From NCBI RefSeq assembly GCF_000321225.1, contig NW_004450323.1, forward strand, positions 1,000,229 to 1,064,228: DNA of 64,000 nt, written 5' to 3'. A program made the position numbers and the translations under genes. The DNA is from Odobenus rosmarus divergens (taxonomy: Eukaryota > Chordata > Mammalia > Carnivora > Odobenidae). Positions within the stretch are counted from its first letter, which is position 1; the number at the start of each line of letters is the position of its first letter. The notes below the pieces were generated by a model that worked only from the letters and a program-made list of their open reading frames with translations, ran no database searches and was not told the DNA's origin. Below, piece by piece: positions 11,488 to 23,384 of the stretch.

Positions 11488-11856
11488 TTAAATTAATTAA
11501 TTTATTTATTTTATGTAGTGTTCCATGATTCATTGTTTGTGCATAACACCCAGTGCTCCATGCAGTACGTGCCCTCCTTAATACCCAACACCGGGCTAAC
11601 CCATCCCCCCACCCCCTCCCCTCTAGAACCCTCAGTTTGTTTCTCAGAGTCCATAGTCTCTCATGGTCCGTCTCCCCCTCTGACTCCCCCACTTCATTAG
11701 CGCTTACCATAGCACATACCCTCCCCAATGTCTATCACCCAGCCACCCCATCCCTCCCACCCCCCCGACTCCAGCAACCCTCAGTTTGTTTCCTGAGATT
11801 AAGAATTCCTCATATCAGTGAGATCATATGATACTTGTCTTTCTCTGATTGACTTA
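11488..11856 (-). mobile_element. L1 3' end (3' UTR fragment)
   Basis: A T-rich start, then carnivore L1 3' UTR sequence in reverse, including the C-rich tract CCATCCCCCCACCCCCTCCC, ending at the TTCTCTGATTGACTT of the ORF2 tail region. It is flanked by a near-perfect 19-base duplication TTTCTATGAAGGTATTTTT at 11469-11487 and 11857-11875, so it is a 5'-truncated retrotransposition. Confidence 0.85.
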
Positions 11857-12099
11857 TTTCTATGAAGGTATTTTTATATGAGACTAATATGTAAGCCAGT
11901 AGGTTTTGAATAAAACAGGTTACCCTTCATACCCTCCATTATGTGGTGGGCCTCGTCCAATCAGGTGAAGGTCTTAATAAGAACAAGGTCCCACAGGGAA
12001 GAGAAAATTCTACCTCCAGACTGCCTTTGGACCTGAGCCACAACATCAGCTCTTCCCTTTGCCTCCAGCTTGCCAGCCCCTATAATCACAAGAGCCAAT

Positions 12100-12180
12100 T
12101 CCTTCTCTCTCTCTTTTTCTCTCTATCTCTCACCACCCCCCGGGCACACCCTCTGTCCCTTATTCTCTCTCCATACACAA
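12100..12180. repeat. CT-rich low-complexity tract
   Basis: A pyrimidine-rich run (TTCTCTCTCTCTTTTTCTCT and similar) inside the LTR-like repeat. Confidence 0.6.
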
Positions 12181-12547
12181 TTCATCAGTTCTGTTTCTCT
12201 GGAGGGTTGGAGGAATACAGGAAGTCAACAGCTAAAGTATAAAACTAGTGATTCAAGATACAGCATATTTTCTTGAATACAGAGGTAAACACCAGAGAAA
12301 AGATGCTGAAATGAAGTGATTAACAGTGGGTGTCTCTGGATGAAGAGGAGGAGAGGAATGGGGCTGAAGACTACTTGTGTGTTCCATGTGTATGTGTGTT
12401 GCTGAATAGCCTTTTTTTGCTAGGTATAAGTATCATCTTGATAATAAAAATTAATATTCCCTCCACCAAGAAGTAAAGCATCACCAAAAAGGACAAATTC
12501 AGCATCTCTTTATTTACTTCCTGCTAAATGTGAAGAGGGCATATTTA

Positions 12548-12726
12548 TTTTTTTAAGATTTTATTTATTTATTCATCTGAGAGAGAAAGCACAGCAGGGG
12601 GAGCGGCAGAGGGAGAGGGAGAAGCAGGCTCCCTGCTGAGCAAGGAGCCCAGTGCAGGACTGGATCCCAGGACCCTGGGATCATGACCTCAGCCGAAGGC
12701 AGACGCTTAACTGACGGAGCCACCCA
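12548..12726 (-). mobile_element. Can-SINE
   Basis: Reverse-strand copy with tail TTTTTTTAAGATTTTATTT and head ...GACGGAGCCACCCAG. Flanked by a perfect 10-base duplication GGCATATTTA (12538-12547 and 12727-12736). Confidence 0.93.
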
Positions 12727-12736
12727 GGCATATTTA

Positions 12737-13811
12737 GATGGAATTATAACCCCCTTCCTCTTATAACTTTAAAAGTATTCCAATACTATTGTCTGTAGAA
12801 GCTAAATTTGGGTCACAGCTTTTCAACCTGAATATTTTTCTATTTCAAGTTAGAACTAGACTCAAAGTAATTAAAACATGTTGCTGTCAGGCATAATTTA
12901 AGTGGTGCATTTAACATAATTAAAAATATTTTAGTACTTCTGCATATTAAAAAAAGTTAAAGACTTGTGTTTGATGGTAGGTAGATAGTACAGGGAAAGG
13001 AATCACCATGTTGTAAAAAAAATAAATAAAAGGAATCACCATGTTGTATCACTAACTAGTGGCCTCAGTGGGTCAGCTTGTGGGCAAATATACCCTGGGG
13101 ACTGTGATTCTATGACCTATCCAAATATATTTTTGCCATGATACTGGCACATTTTGCAAGCAGATATAAAATTTTCTTGTGCTTTTGTTTTGAACAAGAG
13201 TACCATTTAAAAACACATTTTATGCAACTTGTCTTCCCCACTGAAGAATGCAGGTCAGGAAACTCAAAACCACTCTTTTAGCTCCAAACACATTTCAGGA
13301 CTCTGAGTTTCCATAGCACAAAGAGGCATGTGTGAGGACCCACTTTAAGTAGAGTCAAAATATTTTTTTAAATAATAATCATCTAAATAACTTCCCTGAC
13401 TGGTCTGTTAGTATGATTGCTACTATTTTGAGAAAATTAATTCAAACAATTAGGTGAACAAAACGGAATTAAAAGTCCAAATTCCTACTGTGAGTCTCCA
13501 GGTTGAGTTTCCCCAGAGAAAAAGGGCAGAAGGGGCATTGTCTCACGAATTCCTTGGGAATTGCAATATTGATAATCCCTGCTTCTGGCCTTTGAGATCA
13601 TTATCTTGTTAATCCTATTTCCTGGAAGTAGCATTGCCCAAAATATACAGAAAGAGTTTGTCTTAAGAAGTGTCTGTACTGTTTTAACTATTTCTATTCT
13701 GGAGACCCAGAATAGAAGAGAGGAGAATCTGCTGGTTTCTGGTGAAGAAGTTGAACCATTTAAGAGTTTTGCTTTTCCATGAGGGGCTAGGGAATGGACA
13801 CAAAGTCACTG
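12737..13811. other. Intergenic AT-rich sequence, nothing recognised
   Basis: No gene or clear repeat seen. A short local duplication of GGAATCACCATGTTGTA occurs at about 13000 and 13031, separated by AAAAAAATAAATAAAA. Confidence 0.5.
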
Positions 13812-14229
13812 TGATGAATGTGGTATATATATACAATGGAATAGTATTACTCAGCCATCAAAAACAAAACCTTGCCATTTGCAATGACATGGATGCAGCT
13901 AGAGAATATTATGCTGAGTGAAATAAGTCAGACAAAGACAAATACCACATGATTTCACTCATATATGGAATTTAAAAAACAAAACAAATGAGCATAGGGC
14001 AAAAAGAGAGAGGCAAACCAAGAAACAGACTCTTAACCATAGAGACCAGACTGCTGGTGACCAAGGGGAGGTGGGTGGGGGATGGGTTGAATAGGTGATG
14101 GGGGGATGAAGGAGTGCACTTGCGAGGAGCACCACGTGTTGTGTGGAAGTGTTGAATCACTATATTGTACTCTTGAAACTAAAAGTACACTGTACGTTGA
14201 CTGGAACTTAAAAACATTAAAAAAAAAGA
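13812..14229 (+). mobile_element. L1 3' end
   Basis: Sense-strand carnivore L1: end of ORF2 (GGAATAGTATTACTCAGCCA), then a 3' UTR with the G-rich tract GGGGAGGTGGGTGGGGGATG and GAAGTGTTGAATCACTATAT, ending in AAAAAAAAA. 5'-truncated. Target-site duplications are not obvious. Confidence 0.85.
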
Positions 14230-14312
14230 TCGTTTTGGTTTCTACATCTTTATTTATAAGAAGAGCTAAGAATCGCAATGTATGAAATAACCAATCTGAA
14301 AAGTAAATTTTA

Positions 14313-14503
14313 GGGACACCTGGGTGGCTCAGTGGGTTAAGCATCTGCCTTCAGCTCAGGTCGTGATCCCAGGGTCGTGGGATCGAGCCCTGTGTCGGGC
14401 TCCCTGCTCAGCGGGGAGCCTGCTTCTCCCTCTCCCTCTGCCCCTCCCCCTGCTTGTGCTCTCTCTCTCTCTGACAAATAAATAAATAAAATCTTTAAAA
14501 AAA
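14313..14503 (+). mobile_element. Can-SINE
   Basis: Full-length copy from GGGACACCTGGGTGGCTCAG to ATCTTTAAAAA, flanked by the perfect 12-base duplication AAGTAAATTTTA (14301-14312 and 14504-14515). Confidence 0.95.
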
Positions 14504-14515
14504 AAGTAAATTTTA

Positions 14516-15313
14516 CTGAGAAGAACTACAGCAGCTAGTATGCATTTGACTGCAAGGAACTGAATACTTAATTAAAGCTCAGTCAACAATAGGGACTTAT
14601 CCTTCTCACTTAACAAGGAATCCAGAGGCGACAAGGTCAAGGTTGGCGGATGACTCCACAGCGTCAGCACGTCCTTGACTCTCTCGGCCATGATGGCCAA
14701 TGGCTGCCGCAGCTCCAAATACCCTGTTCTAAAATTTAAAATATAACATTTTAATATGTTACTTTAAAAAATACTTGAAAGTATTTCCATAAGTCCTCAG
14801 CAAACTTTCCTTTATGTGCTGCTGACCACAATGCCCTCCCTCAAATTGTTAGACTCAGAGAGCAAGTTTCTAGAATTTTCAGCTTCTGAAGGCAGGTCGT
14901 GTGGGTAAAGAGGAAGAGTGGGAATGGAGCTGTTTATTTCACAACCAGCAGTGCCTGCGAACGTATGTACCCTGAGCTGCTGACTTTCTTGGAAAAATTG
15001 AGTCTGTGACTAAATAAAGGCGTAACTGGGTACCCCTTGCTGGCCTGTTGCATCATCACGCCAACACCCTTCCGTGTGCTCTATTATGACCAGACGTGCC
15101 TTGAGCGCTCATCTTCTCCATCCCTCTGCCCTTGGGCACAACCATATGTCCAGCAGCCCCCAAATGGAGCAATTTCTCTAGCTTTCGAATCACCAGAGAA
15201 GCCATCATTCTTGATCTCATTCATTAGCCAAAGGGCTTTTCAAAGTTCTCTTGTGTGACTTATGATCAGGGTGTGGAGACGAAACACATACATGTTAATA
15301 AGTAAAAGGCACC
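14516..15313. other. Intergenic sequence, nothing firm
   Basis: No gene seen. The stretch 14590-14720 (CCAGAGGCGACAAGGTCAAG ... GGCTGCCGCAGCTCC) may be a decayed interspersed repeat. The open frame 15037-15258 has no recognisable domain. Confidence 0.4.
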
Positions 15314-15580
15314 AGGGGCGCCTGGGTGGCGCAGTCGCTTAAGCGTCTGACTCTTTTTTTTTTTAAATTTTTTTTTTTTAAAGATTTTATTTATTTATTT
15401 ATTTGACAGAGAGAGACACAGCGAGAGAGGGAACACAAGCAGGGGGAACGGGAGAGGGAGAAGCAGGCTTCCTGCTGAGCGGGAAGCCCGATGCGGGGCT
15501 CGATCCCAGGACCCTGAGATTGTGACCCGAGCCGAAACCAAGAGTCAGATGCTTAACCAACTGAGCCACACAGGAGCTCC
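15314..15580. mobile_element. Inverted pair of Can-SINE pieces
   Basis: A + strand SINE head only 39 bases long (GGGGCGCCTGGGTGGCGCAG to GACTC, 15314-15352) runs into T-rich sequence. It is followed by a nearly complete - strand SINE (about 15370-15580, ending GAGCCACACAGGAGCTCC). The two heads are complementary, so the segment can fold back. Confidence 0.8.
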
Positions 15581-15819
15581 AAAGTTAAAAATTTTTAAAT
15601 ATCTCCCCATTTGTTCAGAATAGAGCCAAACACCTTAGCAAGGCTGCAAAGCCCCACAGCCTGGGCTCATGTCCTCATTACATACCTATGCTCAGGTCAG
15701 CATCAGTATCACGGGGGGTTTATTAAAAATGTCATGTGGTGGCACCATTTCCCAAGGCTCTGGCCTGGTCCCCTTGGATGAATAATAATAATGATAAGCA
15801 ACATGACTCAGTATTTACT
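15581..15819. other. Intergenic sequence with a possible MER5-like relic
   Basis: The stretch 15695-15775 (CAGCATCAGTATCACGGGG ... GCTCTGGCCTGGTCC) faintly resembles a MER5-type DNA transposon relic. Nothing else seen. Confidence 0.35.
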
Positions 15820-16015
15820 CTTGTAGCTGCCGTTCTAAGTGTGTTCTGTATCTAAGTGTTTACATGTATTAATGTACATTCATTCACTTAATCTGAAAAA
15901 TTACCCTATGAAACAGATACTATTAGAAGATCCATCTAATAGATGAGATGATTGAGGCCTAGGGAGGGTAATTCACTTGCCCAATTTCATCCAGCTAGCC
16001 AGTGGTGAAGCCGGT
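15820..16015 (+). repeat. MIR relic
   Basis: MIR order is visible: TTCTAAGTGTGTTCTGTATC, then GAGATGATTGAGGCCTAGGG and CACTTGCCCAATTTCATCC. Strongly diverged. Confidence 0.6.
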
Positions 16016-18441
16016 CTGGAATCCCAATAATCGAATCAAGAACTCTGGGCTGCATCTGTCTGTAGACACCCATCGGCATCAGCTCTCAGAGCCTGAAGGT
16101 GGATGCTTATTTTCTTCTGAAAACAGGCTGCTGAAGCCCGACTTCCAGGTATTGGCGCAGAGAAGAGAGAAAACCACCTGGGCCTGCAGCCAGCACTTGG
16201 ACCAGGCCCTTCAGAGAGTCACTGGGCCCCGGTTAGGGGGTTAGTTAGATCACAGAGGTTCACTTCCTGTGAATTCGGACCCTGCATCTGCCCAAATAGG
16301 GCAAAGAAAGGAATGCCAACTTCAGCGTCCTATTCTGTAGAAATCCCTGGTGCTTACCTCCCCGGCCCCACCCTTAGTAACATCTTACTTGAGAAGGGTT
16401 TTATAATGAGTTGAAAAGCAACCCTGCATTTCTCAATAAGAGTATTAAATCTTGTCAAACAATGATCTATAATTAGTCACTAAGAATTACTTCATCTAAA
16501 ACAATTTGCATGTTTATGGATTTGTGTGTGTGTCTGAGTATGTGGGGTTCAATCAGCATTAGTGAAGGGAAGGCCACAGACCAGCCCAGCTCACAGGGAG
16601 AAGAATTTTAAAGGGAAGAAGAATTCCAAAGGCGGAGGTTGGGCCCGAGCTGTTCAGGTCTGCAGTGGCTCCCGGCAGCCTGCAGAATCCTGCTTTGAGG
16701 CGCTGCGGGGGGGAGCTTGCACCGCCCGCCTCCCATCTCAGCTGTGCCCAGAACCCAGGACCTAACCATGAGGGGTCCCTGCTGCCTCTTTCTTTGGTTC
16801 CTGCCAGCTCTGTGGTAGGGGTCAGTTTGGGGCAGTTTCCCAGAGAGGCAGCTGGGCCACAGCCCTGGGCCTCAGAGCAAAGGGAAAGGGTGTGATGATG
16901 GCGATAAACGTTACCAAGTATGCACATGCCCATTTCATCTTTGAAGGTAGAACACAGACTAGACTAAGGAGGACGTAATTTGCTCAAGGTCGCCCGCTTA
17001 TAAACTGTGGAGCTGGGATTTGAACCCAAGGGATATGCAGCACCAGCCAGAGCGGGCCTCCCTAAGCCCTCAGCCTCGGGGGCACCATGAGAGAGTAGCA
17101 GAGGGTCTGCTGGGTACAATGATGACTGATATGTGAGCTCCCGTGGGACAAGCAACTGGAGGGCAGGACTGCACAGGCAGCAGGCAAAGCCTCCCCAGGA
17201 GCTGACGGTCCCGACGCCTGCGGAGGCGCACGGCTCAGAGCACAGAGGCTTCCCAGTTCCGGCTTAGGACGTAAGCCCGGAGCCAGGCTGCCTGGGTCCA
17301 CTCAGCCCCACCCCCGACGTTTGTATGAGGACAAATGGAGGCCACAGAGCATATGTCTAAATATTTAAAATATTTTAAAGTTTTCAATCCAGCTAACACA
17401 CTGTCAAGTAGGACACGTTCTCTCCTCCTACCTTGACACAGGAACCTTCACGAAGACCTGGGAGGCCCGGTGTGGATTTCACATCCTCGCAGTCCAGAGG
17501 CCTCTGTCCGGATGAGGAGCTGTGGGGAAAGTGGCCCCTTCTCTCCCAGGCCCTGCTCTGCCGTACCTCCTGAGGGGCCTTCCCCACAGCATGCGGACGC
17601 TGGGACTGCACGTTTGAGCTCTGCCCATGCCTTTTGCAAAAAGCTGCCACTGGGCCACCATTTGGGCTCACTCAGGGCTGCAGTCCACTCTCAGGCAGAT
17701 GAACCCGGGGAAGAGGCCCTGGAAACAGACTTGTGGCCCTTTGGGCCGGGAATTCCACAGTCCCAGGTGCTCAAGCGTGGCGTACAAGGGGGCTGGGGGG
17801 CTTTCTCCTTGGCCCCACGGATCCTGTGCCCTGGGGGCAGGGACGGCTCCAGAGCAGGGGCTCAGGGAAGAGGTCCCTCCAGTCTGAGCCTAAGGATGTT
17901 GTCGCCGCCAAGCCCTTATTGTGAAACTTTGAGCCTGCTCGTTAATCTCTCTGCACCTTGTTTTCTGCGTCTGGACAATGGAGATGAAGACAGCAAGGAG
18001 TAACAGGAATACACGAGCTTATTCTGAACGGGCCAAGTGCTGAGGGCAGTGCTGGGCAAAGCGTGAGTGAGTGCTGCCCATTAAGTGTAATTATTACTTG
18101 GACTCAGGCGTCCTCAAAGTCGTTAACAGATTGAGTGCTCTGTGGAGACCTAGAGAATTCCAAGAACCAGGTACTCTGGCTACCTGATCTGTCGTCAGGC
18201 TGGAGCTTGTGACTGCGACAGAAACCGTGGAAGGCCGGGAACAGAAGGGAATGGGATAGAAGGGAGGGTCGGTATTTGCTGCCAATTCGTCCAGAGAGTG
18301 TTTCTGGGGCAGGTACTCTTCTAGGCACTGATCCAGGTAACAGGACTGAGCAAGACAGGATCCCCAACTTCATTCATCCTACCTTCTTGGGGTAGGGGAG
18401 GGGGATAGAACGAAGATATTTAACAAGAAAGCAATGAAATA
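16016..18441. other. Intergenic sequence, GC-rich in part, with MIR relics
   Basis: No gene recognised. MIR relics lie at about 16895-17040 (+; GCTCAAGGTCGCCCGCTTAT, GAGCTGGGATTTGAACCCAA) and 17925-18095 (-; CTCTGCACCTTGTTTTCTGC). The segment 17400-17900 is fairly GC-rich and carries several overlapping open frames on both strands (for example 17470-18003 on +), but none has a recognisable domain and the longest runs into the MIR relic. Confidence 0.45.
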
Positions 18442-18645
18442 GCGGTGCCTGGGTGGCTCAGTTGGTTGGGCGACCGCCTTCGGCTCAGGTCATGATCCTG
18501 GAGTCCTGGGATCGAGTCCCGCATCAGGCTCCCTGCTCAGCGGGGAGTCTGCTTCTCCCTCTGACCCTCCCCCCTCTCATGTGCTCTCTCTCCCTCTCTC
18601 ATTCTCACTCTCTCAAATAAACAAATAAATAAAATCTCAAAAAAA
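18442..18645 (+). mobile_element. Can-SINE
   Basis: Complete copy flanked by a perfect 14-base duplication AAAGCAATGAAATA (18428-18441 and 18646-18659). Confidence 0.95.
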
Positions 18646-18817
18646 AAAGCAATGAAATAAACATGAGCCATGCAGACAAAAATAAAGGGTGTGAAAGAAA
18701 TCAAATAGGGTTAATTGAGAGTGAACAGCTAATGATGGGAGGTGGGGAGGATGAACTGCGTGCAGTAGGCTAGTCCCTCATGGCCACTGAGGAGGAGACA
18801 TTAAACCTGAGACCTGA

Positions 18818-19040
18818 GGGGGCGCCTGGGCGGCTCTGTCCATGCCTCTTCATTTTGGCTCAGCTCAGGTCATGATCTCAGAGTCTTGGGATCCAGCTCC
18901 GTGTCAGGCTTTGTGCTCAGCAGTGGGTGGGGGGTGGGGTGGGTCTACTTCAGATTCTCTGCCTCTCCTGCTCACGTTCACAAGCACGCAATCTCTCTCT
19001 CTCTAAAATAAATAAAAATCTTTAAAAAAAAAAACAAAAA
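18818..19040 (+). mobile_element. Can-SINE, diverged
   Basis: Head GGGGCGCCTGGGCGGCTCTG, a longer middle with a GGGTGGGGGGTGGGGTGGG insertion near 18925, and the tail AAAATAAATAAAAATC plus poly(A). The duplication is not clear. Confidence 0.85.
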
Positions 19041-20107
19041 CTGAACACCTGAATAATTAGGAGGAACCAGCTGTATAAAGAATCAGGAAAAGGCTATTCC
19101 AAGAAACGAAATTGGCTAGTGCCAGGGCCCTGAGGTGGTCGTGTGCTGGACACAATACGAGAAACAGAGAGAAGACCTGTGTCACTTAAAGGTAGTGAGC
19201 AAAGGGAAGAATGACAGGAGACAGAAGTTAGAAAAGTAGAGGGGGACCCGATGATGCACTTCTCAGAGTTTAATATGCCCACATACCACCCGGGGATCCT
19301 GTTAAAGCACAGTTTCAGATTGCGTAGGTCTGAGGTGGAGGCCTGAAATTCTGCATCCCTAACATGCTCCCAGGTTGGGCCAGTGCCACCAGTCCGTGGA
19401 CCACACTTTGAGAAGCAGGGCTTTAGGCCACAGATTCTATCGTAACTATATTGAGAAGACTTTGGGTGACCATAAGCAGGGATGTGACTCAGTCTGGCCA
19501 TATTTTTCAAGCTTGCCCTGGTTGCAGTGTGGAGGCTAGGTCAGGGGTAAGACAAAAGCCTGGACACCAGCGGGGATGCAATTGTAGTGGCCCAGGTGGA
19601 AGGTGGGGGCGGCCTGCATGGGGCTGGGCATTGTGAGCTGCAGAGAAGTAAGTGCAGAACAAGTCAATGAGCCTGGCTAAGTCATGAAGGGAGTGAGTGA
19701 AACACAGAACTCCAGCATGACGACTCCTAGGTTTGAGGCCTGAGCTAAAGCTGGTGTGATGCCTTCACTGGTAGTGGCCAAGGCTAGGGCTTTGTTAAAA
19801 AAAAAACAAAAATTAAAAACCCGGAGTTTCAGTGTGAGATGGTAGTCACAAATTCAAGTGGAAATGCTGAGTCAGATAGACGAATCTTGAACTCAAGAGT
19901 GAATCTGGGGCTTTTGAGCATTAGGAGCCTTGGTTTGCAGATGGTGTTTTAAAGCCACAAGACTGGATGGGCTTGCTTACGGAGAACGTGTAGCAGATAA
20001 GGAGATCTGAGAGCTGACGCCACAGGTTTCTAGCATCTAGGGGTCACGGGCGAAGGAGGAGCCAGGAAAGGAGAGTGAAGAAGGGCTGGGGAAGTGGAAG
20101 CACAGGA
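19041..20107. other. Intergenic sequence with a MER5A-like relic
   Basis: No gene seen. The segment 19254-19425 (ATGATGCACTTCTCAGAGTT ... CGTGGACCACACTTTGAGAA) looks like a MER5A-type hAT relic. The rest is unassigned; an A-rich run lies at 19797-19820. Confidence 0.5.
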
Positions 20108-20610
20108 GAGTGGTGTGGTGGGCCGAACAGTGGACCCCAGAGATACCCTCGCCCTACTCCATGGAACCTGTGACTATATCACCAGACGAGGCAAAAGGGA
20201 CTATGCAGATGCAATTAAGGTTAAAGAGCTTGAGGGGAGAGCTTATTCTGTATTATCTGGGTGGACCCAATCTAACCACTGGAGTCTTTAAAAATAAAAT
20301 GGAAGACAGGAGAGGGGGTCAGAGAGATGGAAGAAGAGGAGCAAGAGATTTGAAACACGAGAAAAACTTGACCCAGGATTGCAGGCTTTGAAGATGGAGA
20401 AGCCAATTCCAGAACATAGGAATGGCCCTCAGCAGGCAGGTAGCAAAGACATAGGACCTGATTCCCACAACGGCAAGTACTGAATTCTGCCGACAACCTG
20501 AATGAGCAAGGAAACAAAGTCTCCCCTAGAACGTCTAGCAAGGAACACAGTGCTGCCAGAACCTTGATTTTAGCCAGAGACCTGTGTTGCGCAAAGATAA
20601 ATTTTGCATT

Positions 20611-21077
20611 TTTTTAATTTCATTTAAATTCAATTAATTAACATATAGTGTATCATTAGTTTCAGAGGTAGAGTTCAGTGATTCATCAGTTGCATATAAT
20701 ACCCAGTGCTCATTCCATCACATGCTCTCCTTAATGCCCATCACCCGGTCACCCCATCCCCCACCCCCCTCCCCTCCAGCAACGCTCAGTTTGTTTCCTA
20801 GAGTTAAGAGTCTTTCATGGTTTGTCTCCCTCTTTGATGACTTCCCATTCAGTTTTCCCTCCCTTCCCCTATGATCCTCCGTTTTCTTTCTTAAATTCCA
20901 CGTATGAATGAAATCATATGATGACTGCCTTTCTCTGACCTATTTCACTTAGCATAACATACTCTAGTTCCATCCACGTCGTTGCAAATGGCAAGATTTC
21001 GTTTGTTCTGATGGCTGAGTAGTATTCCATTGTTATACATATATATGTGTATATATATATACACCACATCTTCTTTA
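20611..21077 (-). mobile_element. 5'-truncated L1
   Basis: T-rich start, L1 3' UTR in reverse with the C-rich tract CCCCCACCCCCCTCCCCTCC, then the ORF2 end (GGCTGAGTAGTATTCCATTG) and an AT-repeat. Flanked by the 8-base duplication TTTGCATT (20603-20610 and 21078-21085) inside the LTR-like repeat. Confidence 0.85.
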
Positions 21078-21106
21078 TTTGCATTGTTTTAAGACACTAG
21101 TTTGTG

Positions 21107-21304
21107 GGGCGCCTGGGTGGCTCAGATGGTTAAGCATCTTCCTTCTGCTCAGGTCATGATCTCCAGGTCCTGGGATCGAGCTCCACGTTGGGGGCGGGGA
21201 GAAGCCGGGAGTCCGCTTCTCCCTCTCCCTCTGCCTCTCCCCCTGCTTGTGCTCTTTCTGTCTCTCTCTCTCTCAAATGAATAAATAAAATCTAAAAAAA
21301 AAAA
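21107..21304 (+). mobile_element. Can-SINE
   Basis: Complete copy with a perfect 16-base duplication AAGACACTAGTTTGTG (21091-21106 and 21305-21320), inserted in the end of the LTR-like repeat just downstream of the L1. Confidence 0.96.
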
Positions 21305-21360
21305 AAGACACTAGTTTGTGATGATTTGTTACTGCAGCAATAGAAAATGAATTCACGTGG

Positions 21361-23384
21361 TTTAGAAGCCAAAGAGGAAATCACTTCGGGGCGGGGGAAA
21401 GAGCCATCAGCTGTGTCAAAAGCTGTGTGAGGTTGAGAAAGAGGGCGACAGGTGTGAGCTCTGGACAGGGCAACACAGGGCTTGTTGTCGACCTTGACAA
21501 GCAGTCTCAGCAGAGTGGTGAGGTCAGAGACCAGGCTGGAGTGGGTTGAGGAACAAAGGGCAGGGTGAGGAAGTGGGGCAGTGAACACAGACGACTCTGT
21601 TGTAAAGTTTGGTTGCGAAGAGAAGGAAGCAAATAGGCCGGTACTGCAGAAGGGTGTGGGTTCATCCAGGAGTTTTGTTTTCCTCGTTTTAGCGGGAGCC
21701 AGAGAGCTGGTTTGTTTGCTACAGGAATCAACCTGGTAGAGAGTAGTTAGGTTTGTAAGGGGGTGGGGGTGGGGATCAGGAGCAAGGTCCTTGCGAGAGG
21801 GAGGAGCCTGACCCCGGGGACACGTGAAGGGAGGAAAGAGCCGGAAGGAAAACAAAGACAAGCACAGGGGCAAGACGCGTTGTAGTGGTGTGGGGAGGGA
21901 GGTGTGTCGGAGGTTTAAGGAGACAGAAAAAGACACAATGGTTTCTCTTGGAATGTGGGAAGCTCCCTGATGCCAGAAGGCGAGCAGCGTTGCTCCAGGC
22001 AGGAACTGGCCTTCGCTGTCTCTCTTCTGCCCCTGAGGCTGAGACTGTGACGGGTCTGTGGGGTCCAGGTTGGGCCCCAGGGTATGTTCCGTCCTAGACC
22101 TATAACCCTACGCAACTTTCTTAGTCGGCTGGAGCCTCCAGTTTCTTTAGCTTCTGCATTTTAATCAGGCGTGCCCCCCCTACTTCCTGCCAAGGAAAGA
22201 GCATCTGCCGAAGTGCTCCGTGGCCTGCCGAGCCCTGTATTTTCTGGATGGGTGGGGTCCGTCCTGTAGCACCGGGCCACCGTGGAGATCCCTCGAAGGC
22301 TGGAGATGAGTGCAGGGGAGGGCTCGGCAGCCTGAGACCACTCCCTCCCGAGGCATGGGCAATTCCTTTCACCTCCACCCAGTCCTGAGAAAAACTCAGG
22401 CTTGAGTTTGCTCTCCTGGTACCTGGAACAAAGAGAGTAATAATCTGGGTCGGGGCTTGCTCTCCGTGGGGAGCTCCCCCAGCCCTAACGTCTGCAGCTA
22501 TCATCTGGCCCGTCCTGCCCTCCCGTTTGCCGAATGTCTGCTCTCCAGGATCGCCCCAGAGCGGCAGGAAGTAGGCTAACTTCGGTTAGCTAACTGGGAG
22601 AGCTCTCTGCTGGGTCAGGACTTGTTGTGGAGCTGGTTTGGAGAAGGGCTACTTTATAAAAAATTAAATACGCCTCACTGTGATGAAAGAGAGAGAACAT
22701 TCTCCCAGCGGAAAGCAGGGATCAGAGAGCATGAAGACAGCGTCCAAGGTCAGACACAGGTCAGCTGAGGAACTGTGAGTCCAAATCAGGTCTATTTGAC
22801 GCCAAGCTCATGTTTTTTCCCCACCATATAACACTGCCTTCCTGGATCCAACAAACCTGCCTGCTTCCAGGAAAGGGAAGAGGAGGGAAAGTACCAGAGG
22901 CATTTACAGAGTGCTTGCATACCAGGGGTCATGCCTCTGTTCTAGCCCTCTCTGCAGGAGGGGAGAGGGGTGGAAGGCACACCTCTGGGTGGCTGAGAGC
23001 CTCTCAGTGTAACACAGACAGAAGTGGTTTTGTGACCAACCCCTAGCAATCAGAGATCTATGGGAAACGGGTATGCTCTGGCACGGAAGCTATGCTGAGG
23101 TCAACATTCGGTCCTGGTCGCCTAAAACAGAAGATCCGGGAACAACAACAGGGCACTGTGTTCTTTTCTGCAACCACCTTCTCTACTCCTCCTGCCAGTC
23201 CCCCCCCCCGCCTTTTTTTTTCTCCAAAGTAGGACGCAGTAGACAAAAGAAAATTTTCAGGGGAATGAAGATGGAAAGGAACTCCTTCAAAACTCACAGA
23301 AACATTCAAATGGTAGAAAAAGAAGTAAACTGATTTTAGGCTGATTCCCAAGGAAAGTGTTTGTAGTTTGTGTCTAGCCAAGTG
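21361..23384. other. Intergenic sequence, no gene recognised
   Basis: Overlapping open frames (21292-21936 on -, 22121-22504 on -) have no domain; the first begins inside the neighbouring SINE tail, so it is not a gene. A MIR-like relic is at about 22735-22830 (CAAGGTCAGACACAGGTCAG). A C-run followed by a T-run is at 23201-23221. Confidence 0.45.

Larger units (their letters stand above)
11398..12220 (+). mobile_element. Ancient LTR-like interspersed repeat, split by an L1
   Basis: The left part (TTAATTTTATATGTCAACTT at 11402) and the right part (GGGCCTCGTCCAATCAGGTG at 11948, through CAGTTCTGTTTCTCTGGAGG at about 12187) are the two halves of one common mammalian repeat. I remember it as LTR-like but cannot name the family. 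Removing 11488-11856 and one copy of the duplication restores continuity. Confidence 0.5.
20108..21360 (+). mobile_element. Ancient LTR-like repeat split by an L1 and a Can-SINE
   Basis: It starts GTGGTGGGCCGAACAGTGGA and runs through AAAAGGGACTATGCAGATGC and GGCTTTGAAGATGGAGAAG. After two later insertions it ends with TTGTGATGATTTGTTACTGC and AATAGAAAATGAATTC. The host sequence around the insertions reads continuously once they are removed. LTR-like (MaLR-type) by memory; the family is not certain. Confidence 0.55.

Noticed and set aside
21292..21936. 214-codon frame on -
   Set aside because: It begins in the A-rich tail of the Can-SINE and has no domain.
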